Assembly: GCA_021414305.1 (NCBI GenBank)
Contig: JAIOOS010000010.1
Location: 154,543-218,542 of the forward strand
Direction of reading: 5' to 3'
From: Burkholderiales bacterium
Lineage (GTDB): Bacteria > Pseudomonadota > Gammaproteobacteria > Burkholderiales > Burkholderiaceae_C
Length of the DNA: 64,000 bases
In this document: in pieces, positions 58,350 to 64,000 of the stretch
How positions within the stretch are numbered: the stretch's first letter is position 1
Layout of the letters: each line of letters opens with the position of its first letter
Notes under the pieces: model-generated
Database searches by the model: none
Told to the model about the DNA's origin: nothing
Seen by the model: only the letters and a program-made list of their open reading frames with translations
Made by a program: the position numbers and the translations under genes

Positions 58350-58626
58350 GGGTGTGCGTCCAGGAGAGTGGCATCCATCGTAGCAGCGGCCCCCGGGCCA
58401 GGCAACGCCTGCGTTTCCTCCCGTTGCGCGGCGTCCACGACGGTGCCGCGGCGAATTCACGTTTCGCCGGGGCCTCGCGGGCGAGCGGCCGGAAGCGCGC
58501 CGCGCTACCGCCGGTCGCGGCTCCGGAAACACACCGGTCCGCGCTTGCCCGAGCGGTAGCCGGCCGCGCAGGATGCGCCGCTCGCACCGGCTCTTCCCTC
58601 ACACTCCAGCGCAAGGACTCCTCGAC

Positions 58627-59445
58627 ATGCGTGCCTTCACTTCCCTGTCGGCTCGGCCACGCAGATGGCCCCGCACCGCCTGGCTCGCGCTGGCGGCATT
58701 CGTGCTCGCCGCGCTGCTCCTGATGCACGGCCCGATCGGGCAATGGGCCGACTACCACGCGTTCGCCGACGATCGTGCCTGGGCCGGCCTGCCGAATGCG
58801 GCCAACGTGCTGAGCAACCTGCCCTTCCTCCTCGTCGGCGGCTGGGCGCTCTGGCGCCTGCGCCGTGCACCGGCGGCGAGTCCTTCGGTCGGCGCCTGGC
58901 GCGTGTTCGCCTCGGCACTGGTGCTCACAGCCCTCGGCTCCTCGGTCTATCACTGGGCGCCTTCGAACGCCAGCCTGGTCGGCGACCGCCTGCCGATCGC
59001 CTGGGCCTGTGCCGCCCTGCTCTCGGCCTTTCTCGGCGAACGCGTCGCCACCCACTGGGGCCGCCTGCACACGCTGGTGCCAACCCTGGCGATCTCGACG
59101 CTCGCGGTCGTGTTCTGGTGGCTGACCGAGCGGGCCGGCGTCGGCGACCTGCGGCTCTACCTGTTCGTGCAGTTCCTGCCGATGCTGCTGGTGCCGCTCG
59201 GCCTCGCGCTGCGCCTGCCGGCGACGACCCCGGCGGCCACGCCCGCCGCGGCGTGGTGGGCGGTGCTCGCCTGCTACGCGGCGGCCAAGCTCCTCGAGCT
59301 GGCCGACCAGGGCATCTACGCGGTGCTCGGCGGCCTGAGCGGCCACAGCCTGAAGCACCTCGCCGCCGCGGCCGGGGCGGCCTGGCTGCTGCGCGCCGTG
59401 GTGCGCGCGCAGGCGCCGCTGCTCAGCTCCGGTAGTCGGCGTTGA
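58627..59445 (+). CDS. Alkaline ceramidase-like (CREST) membrane protein
   Basis: The product is 272 aa from ATG 58627, preceded by AAGGA. It has seven hydrophobic helices. Conserved CREST residues appear: [11 protein letters not shown] and [19 protein letters not shown] early, [22 protein letters not shown] in the middle (Ser, His, Asp) and [12 protein letters not shown] at the end (two His). Together they would form a zinc site in the membrane, as in alkaline ceramidases and PAQR receptors. Bacterial substrates are unknown. The 3' end overlaps the convergent argJ by 23 bp. Confidence 0.78.
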   Translation: MRAFTSLSARPRRWPRTAWLALAAFVLAALLLMHGPIGQWADYHAFADDRAWAGLPNAANVLSNLPFLLVGGWALWRLRRAPAASPSVGAWRVFASALVLTALGSSVYHWAPSNASLVGDRLPIAWACAALLSAFLGERVATHWGRLHTLVPTLAISTLAVVFWWLTERAGVGDLRLYLFVQFLPMLLVPLGLALRLPATTPAATPAAAWWAVLACYAAAKLLELADQGIYAVLGGLSGHSLKHLAAAAGAAWLLRAVVRAQAPLLSSGSRR

Positions 59446-60652
59446 TCTTCACGTAGTCGTAGCTGAGGTCGCAGGTCCAGATCGTGGCCTCGTGCGGCCC
59501 CCGGTGCAGGCCGACACGGACCGTGATCTCGCTCTGCTTCATGACGCGCTGGCCGTCTTCCTCGCGATACGACGGCCGCCGGCCTCCGCCTTCGACGACG
59601 TGGACGTCGTCGAGGAACATGTCGATCCGGGTCTGGTCGAGGTCGTCGATGCCGGCGTAGCCGACCGCAGCGAGGATCCGGCCGAGGTTCGGGTCGCTGG
59701 CGAAGAACGCCGTCTTCACCAGCGGCGAGTGGCCGATCGCGTAGCCGACCTTGCGGCACTCCTCGACGCTGGCGCCGCCCTCGACGCGAATGGTGATGAA
59801 CTTGGTGGCGCCTTCGCCGTCGCGCACGATCGCCTGGGCGAGCCGCCGGGAGACGTCGAACACCGCTTCGCGCAGGGCGCGGCCGTCGGCACTGTCCAGG
59901 CTCTCGATCGTCGGGTTGCCGGCGCGCTGGGTCGCGATCAGCACGAACGAATCGTTGGTCGAGGTATCGCCGTCGATCGTGATCCGGTTGAACGACTCGT
60001 CGGCGGCCTCGCGCACGAGTTGCTGAATGAGCGTCGGAGCGATCGCCGCGTCGGTGGCGACGAAGCCGAGCATGGTGGCCATGTTCGGCCGGATCATGCC
60101 CGCGCCCTTGCTGATGCCGGTGACGGCCACCGTCTTGCCGCCGATCTGCACCCGGGTCGAGGCGGCCTTCGGCACCGTGTCGGTGGTCATGATCGCCTCG
60201 GCGGCGATGCTCCAGGCGTCGGCCCGCGCGGCGGCGATCGCGGCCGGCAGGCCGGCCTCGATGCGCTCGTTCGGCAGCGTCTCCATGATCACGCCGGTGG
60301 AAAACGGCAGCACCTGCTGCGGCGAACAGCCGAGCAGCGCGGCGAGCGCGGCGCAGGTCGAGCGGGCGCGGGCCAGGCCGTCTTCGCCGGTGCCGGCGTT
60401 GGCGTTGCCGGTGTTGACGAGGATCGCGCGCACCGCCGAGCCGGCGGCGAGGTGCTCGCGGCAGAGCTGCACCGGGGCGGCGCAGAATCGGTTGGCGGTG
60501 AACACGCCGGCGACTGCCGCGCCCGGCTCGAGCAGCACCACGGTGAGGTCGCGCCGGTTGGCCTTGCGGACACCGGCCATCGCGGTGCCGATGGTGACGC
60601 CGGCAACGGCGAAAATGTCTTTCGCATCAGGTGCTCTGAGATTGACAGGCAT
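59423..60652 (-). CDS. argJ: Bifunctional glutamate N-acetyltransferase/ornithine acetyltransferase
   Basis: The product is 409 aa from ATG 60652. ArgJ is self-cleaving; the site PNMATMLGF is present, so cleavage is expected between Ala192 and the nucleophile Thr193. Further family segments are [39 protein letters not shown] and [11 protein letters not shown], with the C-terminal KINADYRS. It recycles acetyl groups in arginine synthesis. It lies divergent from the HDO gene with only 67 bp between the starts. Confidence 0.95.
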   Translation of the reverse strand: MPVNLRAPDAKDIFAVAGVTIGTAMAGVRKANRRDLTVVLLEPGAAVAGVFTANRFCAAPVQLCREHLAAGSAVRAILVNTGNANAGTGEDGLARARSTCAALAALLGCSPQQVLPFSTGVIMETLPNERIEAGLPAAIAAARADAWSIAAEAIMTTDTVPKAASTRVQIGGKTVAVTGISKGAGMIRPNMATMLGFVATDAAIAPTLIQQLVREAADESFNRITIDGDTSTNDSFVLIATQRAGNPTIESLDSADGRALREAVFDVSRRLAQAIVRDGEGATKFITIRVEGGASVEECRKVGYAIGHSPLVKTAFFASDPNLGRILAAVGYAGIDDLDQTRIDMFLDDVHVVEGGGRRPSYREEDGQRVMKQSEITVRVGLHRGPHEATIWTCDLSYDYVKINADYRS

Positions 60653-60719
60653 GGATGTTGTGCGGCTCGTTGGTTGAGCGCATTCTAAGAACCTTGACCA
60701 CGGAGCCCGCTGCGATCGC

Positions 60720-61367
60720 ATGCCTCACTTCTTCATCGACCTTGTCAGCGAAACCGACGAAGCCCGTCGCACATTCGAGTCGCATCCGGTCATCTTGGAC
60801 GCCGTCGCGAACGGAATGTCGCTCGACCGATACCGGGTGCTTCTCTCGGAGCTATACAGCCTAGTCTGGCATTTCAACCCCACCTGCGCGGCAGCGGCGA
60901 GCCGGGTGCCGGACGAGCATGCGCCAGTGCGCTCATTCCTCTACGAGCACATGCACGAAGAGGCGGGACACGAGCAATGGGTCCTAAACGATCTCGAGGC
61001 CGTGGGCGTAGGTCGCGAGGCAACCCTTCGCTACGCCCCCTCGGTGCATGTCTTGGCGCTCAATGGGTACAACTACTGGGCGGCGGACCGCAAGCACCCG
61101 TGCTCGATTCTGGGCATGATGTACGTTCTCGAAGTCATCGCGTCCGTCTATGGTGGGCCATTTGCCGAGGCGATGAAGGAGGCGTTGTTGCTGCAGGGGG
61201 AGCGGGGCGTCTCATTCATCAACTCACACGCTTCGCTGGATGCGGAGCACATGGCACAACTTCGAACGATCCTGAACACGCTGGAGAGCGGGCAATCGCG
61301 GGCGGCAGTCATCGAGTCGACTCTGGTTAACTTTCACCACGTGACCCACGTCTTCGGTTCGGTATGA
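60720..61367 (+). CDS. Heme-oxygenase-like di-iron oxidase (HDO) family protein
   Basis: The product is 215 aa, all helical, without signal or membrane segment. The metal-ligand pattern of TenA/PqqC/HDO proteins is visible: HEEAGHEQW (Glu81, His84), Glu138 in MYVLEVIA, and [10 protein letters not shown] (Asp174, His177). Families of this fold include UndA and BesC, which desaturate or cleave fatty acids and amino acids with O2. The stop overlaps the next start by 4 bp (ATGA), so it is coupled to the RpfF-like synthase, and a fatty-acid-derived substrate is a sensible guess. Codon use is less GC-rich than in neighbouring argJ. Confidence 0.78.
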   Translation: MPHFFIDLVSETDEARRTFESHPVILDAVANGMSLDRYRVLLSELYSLVWHFNPTCAAAASRVPDEHAPVRSFLYEHMHEEAGHEQWVLNDLEAVGVGREATLRYAPSVHVLALNGYNYWAADRKHPCSILGMMYVLEVIASVYGGPFAEAMKEALLLQGERGVSFINSHASLDAEHMAQLRTILNTLESGQSRAAVIESTLVNFHHVTHVFGSV

Positions 61368-62305
61368 ACTCCCCCGAGATGGCAGGTGTAGCGGGCCTGA
61401 TGTCGCGCCCGTACAAGTACATCCGACTGGAATGGAGTTCCGAACTGTCGGCGCTGCGAGTGCGCACTCGGGTGACGCCGATCCAGTGCTACAGCCTCGG
61501 GGCGATGGGCGAGTTGCAGCGCGTACTGCTCGATATCGCGGAAAACCCGGGCGTCGTGAAGCACTTCGTGATGACGTCCGACGTTCCCGGTGTCTTCAAC
61601 TTCGGAGGCGACCTGTCGCTGTTCGTGCTTTTGATCCGGGCACGCGACCACGAGTCGCTTCGCCTCTACGGAAGGCGCTGCGTCGACCTCCTGTGGTGGA
61701 TGGAGACCGCGCCACAGCTAGGAGTGCACACAACTGTGCTGGTTCAAGGCGATACCTTGGGAGGCGGTCTCGAGTCGGTGATGCCGTTCCACACGGTCAT
61801 CTTCGAACGCAGTGCTCAGGCAGGCTTTCCAGAGGTCCTGTTCAATTCGTTTCCCGGGATGGGCGCGTGGAACTTCACCATTCGCAAGGCCGGATTCGCG
61901 GTGGCGAATGAAATGATCTTGTCCGGTCGCCTCTACACGGCAGAGCACCTGCATCGATTGCATTTGGTCGATATGGTTGTCGAAGACGGCACCGGCGAAG
62001 CCGCAATCGAGGACTCGCTTCGCGCCGTGCATCCGCGTTTGCGGGGCACGCTCGCGGCGTTGCACGCGCGAAGCCTGGCCGCGCCCATAACCTATCAGTC
62101 GCTGATGGACATCGTCGATCGCTGGACGATCAACTCCCTCAACCTAACCGATCGCGACATCAAGCTGATGGAGCGACTCGCGCGTGCCCAGGTTCGCAAG
62201 GCAGGTGGCGGGAGCGGAGGAGCCGTGGAGGAGATCAAACGCTTCGAGCTCGATCGCGCCTGGGACGAGGAGCGAACCGGCATCACGGAGTGGAGCTCGC
62301 TCTAG
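61364..62305 (+). CDS. rpfF: RpfF-like crotonase, DSF-type signal synthase
   Basis: The product is 313 aa. It belongs to the enoyl-CoA hydratase superfamily and shows the RpfF signature set. FNFGGDLSLFVLLIRARD comes first, then QGDTLGGGLESVMPFHTVIFE with Glu137, FPEVLFNSFPGMGAWNF with Glu157, and SGRLYTAEHLHRLHLVD. The two Glu are 20 residues apart, as in Xanthomonas RpfF (Glu141/Glu161), which is both dehydratase and thioesterase on acyl-ACP and yields cis-2-enoic fatty acid signals. It is translationally coupled to the HDO gene and faces a hybrid kinase gene 6 bp away. Confidence 0.82.
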   Translation: MNSPEMAGVAGLMSRPYKYIRLEWSSELSALRVRTRVTPIQCYSLGAMGELQRVLLDIAENPGVVKHFVMTSDVPGVFNFGGDLSLFVLLIRARDHESLRLYGRRCVDLLWWMETAPQLGVHTTVLVQGDTLGGGLESVMPFHTVIFERSAQAGFPEVLFNSFPGMGAWNFTIRKAGFAVANEMILSGRLYTAEHLHRLHLVDMVVEDGTGEAAIEDSLRAVHPRLRGTLAALHARSLAAPITYQSLMDIVDRWTINSLNLTDRDIKLMERLARAQVRKAGGGSGGAVEEIKRFELDRAWDEERTGITEWSSL

Positions 62306-62311
62306 AGATCG

Positions 62312-63997
62312 TCAAAGCCACTGGACGAGCACGTCGCGAAGCTGCTGTCGGGTGTAGGGTTTGGCCAAGTGGCCATCCATTCCGGCGGTGCGCGACTTTG
62401 CCGCGTCGTCATCGAATGCGTTGGCCGTCAATGCCACGATCGGAAGCCGCGGCCTGCCGGTACTCGCTTCCTTGCCACGAATGGCCATGGTCGCTTCGTA
62501 GCCGGTCATCACCGGCATCTCACAGTCCATGAGGACGAGGTCGACGTTCTGTTCACCCAAGATCTGGATGGCTTCCTGCCCATCGCCCGCCTCGACGACC
62601 TCAACACCGAGCGAGTAGAGCACTTCCCGCGCGATCATCCGATTGACTTCGTTGTCCTCGACCACCATGACGCGTCCGGAGAGCGAACGCTCGTCATCCA
62701 GCCCGCCCATCGCAGAGTCCTCCATCGGCGGCGGAATGAACGAGGCGTCGACCGCCAAGCCGACTTCGAACCAAAACAGCGAGCCACGTCCCGGCGTACT
62801 CTCGACCTCGATCTGGCTGCCCATGGCTTTGACGATGCGTTGACTGATCGCGAGGCCGAGGCCGGTCCCTTCCGGACGACGGTTTTGCTTGCCGAGAACC
62901 TGGTGAAAGGGCTGGAACAGCCCGTGGATCGCCTCGTTAGGAATGCCGATACCCGAATCGCGCACCTCGAACCTGACGGCTGCGGCGTCGTTGTCCGTCT
63001 CATGGGTCTGCAGGCGCACGGCGACGAGCCCCTGCTCGGTGAACTTGATCGCATTGCCGACGAGGTTGAGAAGTACCTGTTTGATACGCTGAGCATCGGC
63101 AAGGACCCAATCAACGCGTGCCGCATCGAGATCCAGGGTCAGAGCCACGCCCTTTCCTTCCGCATTCGACCGAAACAAGGCCATCACCGAGCGGGTCAAG
63201 GCATGCAGCGACGTAGGGGCCTCGGAGAGGATGAGCTTGCCAGCCTCGATCTTGGAGTGGTCGAGCACGTCGTTCAGGATGTCCATCAGCGACGAGCCCG
63301 AGGACGCGGCAGTTCGTACAAGGCGCCGCTGATCGGCACTCAGCGGTGAGCGCCGCAGGAGTTCGAGCGCGCCGAGCACGCCGTTCATGGGCGTCCGAAT
63401 CTCGTGGCTCATATTGGCCAGGAACTCGCTCTTGGCCCGATTGGCCACGAGTGCCGCGGTCGCCAGCTCATTGGCGTGTTGCGTGGTCGCCGTCAGTTGC
63501 TGGTTCGCGGCTTCCAATTGAGAATTGCTGGTCTGCAAGTCGCGAGTGCGGTCATTCACCATGCGTTCGAGGTCTTCCATCCGATGTCTGGCTTCCCTGG
63601 CCAGGCGCCACTTTTCCGTCAGTGCATGGGCCAGTTGCAAAGCCTCGATGTTATCGAACGGTTTTTTCAGAATGACCAGCCGGTCGGAGCGGCCGAGCTG
63701 TTCGAGCATTTCGCCCCAGGAATGATCGGAGTAAGCCGTACAGATGACGATCTGAATATCCGGGTCATGTTCCCAGATCTTGGACGTGGTCTCGACGCCG
63801 TCCCACCCCGGCGGCATCCGCACGTCGACAAAGGCCATGGCATACGGATGATTCTCCGCACGTGCCCGCCGAACCAGCTCGAGGCCTTCCTGTCCCTGAA
63901 ATGCCGAATCGATCTGAAAATCCGGGCGAGCAGTGGTGGTCGATACCGTACCGAACAGCGCGTCCCGCGACTCGGACAGCGCCGTGTCGGTTTCCAG
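62312..63997 (-). CDS. Hybrid histidine kinase REC-HK-REC, 5' end truncated or disrupted
   Basis: About 562 codons are visible. Reading from the right end: a receiver domain (phospho-Asp in [14 protein letters not shown]), a coiled coil (~residues 130-190), HisKA with [15 protein letters not shown], and HATPase with [20 protein letters not shown] and [11 protein letters not shown] second receiver ends the protein ([11 protein letters not shown] and [14 protein letters not shown]). Protein-like sequence continues upstream of the only ATG (63838, mid-receiver) up to an in-frame TGA at 64000-63998. The gene is therefore either broken there or its true start lies beyond the window. It is convergent with the RpfF gene. 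Confidence 0.8.
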   Translation of the reverse strand: METDTALSESRDALFGTVSTTTARPDFQIDSAFQGQEGLELVRRARAENHPYAMAFVDVRMPPGWDGVETTSKIWEHDPDIQIVICTAYSDHSWGEMLEQLGRSDRLVILKKPFDNIEALQLAHALTEKWRLAREARHRMEDLERMVNDRTRDLQTSNSQLEAANQQLTATTQHANELATAALVANRAKSEFLANMSHEIRTPMNGVLGALELLRRSPLSADQRRLVRTAASSGSSLMDILNDVLDHSKIEAGKLILSEAPTSLHALTRSVMALFRSNAEGKGVALTLDLDAARVDWVLADAQRIKQVLLNLVGNAIKFTEQGLVAVRLQTHETDNDAAAVRFEVRDSGIGIPNEAIHGLFQPFHQVLGKQNRRPEGTGLGLAISQRIVKAMGSQIEVESTPGRGSLFWFEVGLAVDASFIPPPMEDSAMGGLDDERSLSGRVMVVEDNEVNRMIAREVLYSLGVEVVEAGDGQEAIQILGEQNVDLVLMDCEMPVMTGYEATMAIRGKEASTGRPRLPIVALTANAFDDDAAKSRTAGMDGHLAKPYTRQQLRDVLVQWL

Positions 63998-64000
63998 TCA

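Larger units (their letters stand above)
58092..58626. other. Intergenic region between divergent MFS and CREST genes
   Basis: This is 535 bp. On the minus strand it holds a 37-aa ORF (58236-58349), a hairpin (58190-58209) and the AAGAAGGTG site of the MFS gene. On the plus strand it must carry the promoter of the 58627 gene. No other gene is evident. Confidence 0.5.

Overview
The window is dense, very GC-rich chromosomal DNA. Its gene content points to a betaproteobacterium of the Burkholderiales: a Bug-family (tripartite tricarboxylate) binding protein, the block DUF971-ubiE-Tim44-ubiJ-ubiB-FmdB-DUF502-aspS-nudB-ybhP-like-clsB, an argJ bifunctional acetyltransferase, and a CTGT-N8-ACAG type LexA box. 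I found no rRNA, tRNA, CRISPR array or transposase gene.

Layout. 1-2.1 kb: the end of a MATE exporter and a lipoprotein. 2.1-8.1 kb: an accessory island on the minus strand, with less extreme codon use and two gene-poor borders. It holds a 61-aa protein, an S8 (subtilisin-like) peptidase overlapping an AAA ATPase (an anti-phage type pair), a zinc-ribbon protein and a PD-(D/E)xK-like nuclease candidate. A LexA-like box lies between the two gene pairs, and a strong terminator ends a possible plus-strand RNA. 8.1-20.8 kb: exported proteins of unknown function, a membrane-anchored helical protein next to a pectinacetylesterase-family hydrolase, a large BTAD-AAA-TPR regulator, a hybrid histidine kinase and a small exported protein with calcium-binding type repeats. 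20.9-37.2 kb: an Lhr-type helicase, a GMC oxidoreductase with its small subunit, an antiporter, an EAL protein, a Bug receptor, DUF429, a DMT permease, an asparaginase, then the ligase/exonuclease pair of the ligase-associated DNA damage response, clsB and its usual EEP-family neighbour.

37.2-45.4 kb: the conserved nudB/aspS/ubiquinone block, read leftwards and interrupted by a reversed rfbC. 45.5-51 kb: a serine hydrolase and a very large FAD/Fe-S oxidoreductase carrying an in-frame palindromic repeat inside its coding sequence. 51.1-56.1 kb: a complete ugpB-A-E-C-Q operon for uptake and cleavage of glycerophosphodiesters. 56.1-60.7 kb: a GNAT enzyme, a DHA3-like MFS exporter with a possible leader peptide, a CREST membrane hydrolase and argJ.

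60.7-64 kb: the most interesting part. A heme-oxygenase-like di-iron oxidase (HDO) gene is translationally coupled to an RpfF-type crotonase (diffusible signal factor synthase), and a REC-HK-REC hybrid kinase ends 6 bp away on the other strand. My inference is a candidate fatty-acid signal module: RpfF releases a 2-enoic fatty acid, the HDO oxidises or trims it, and the kinase may sense it. The kinase reading frame contains a stop codon at the window edge, so its 5' end may be broken.
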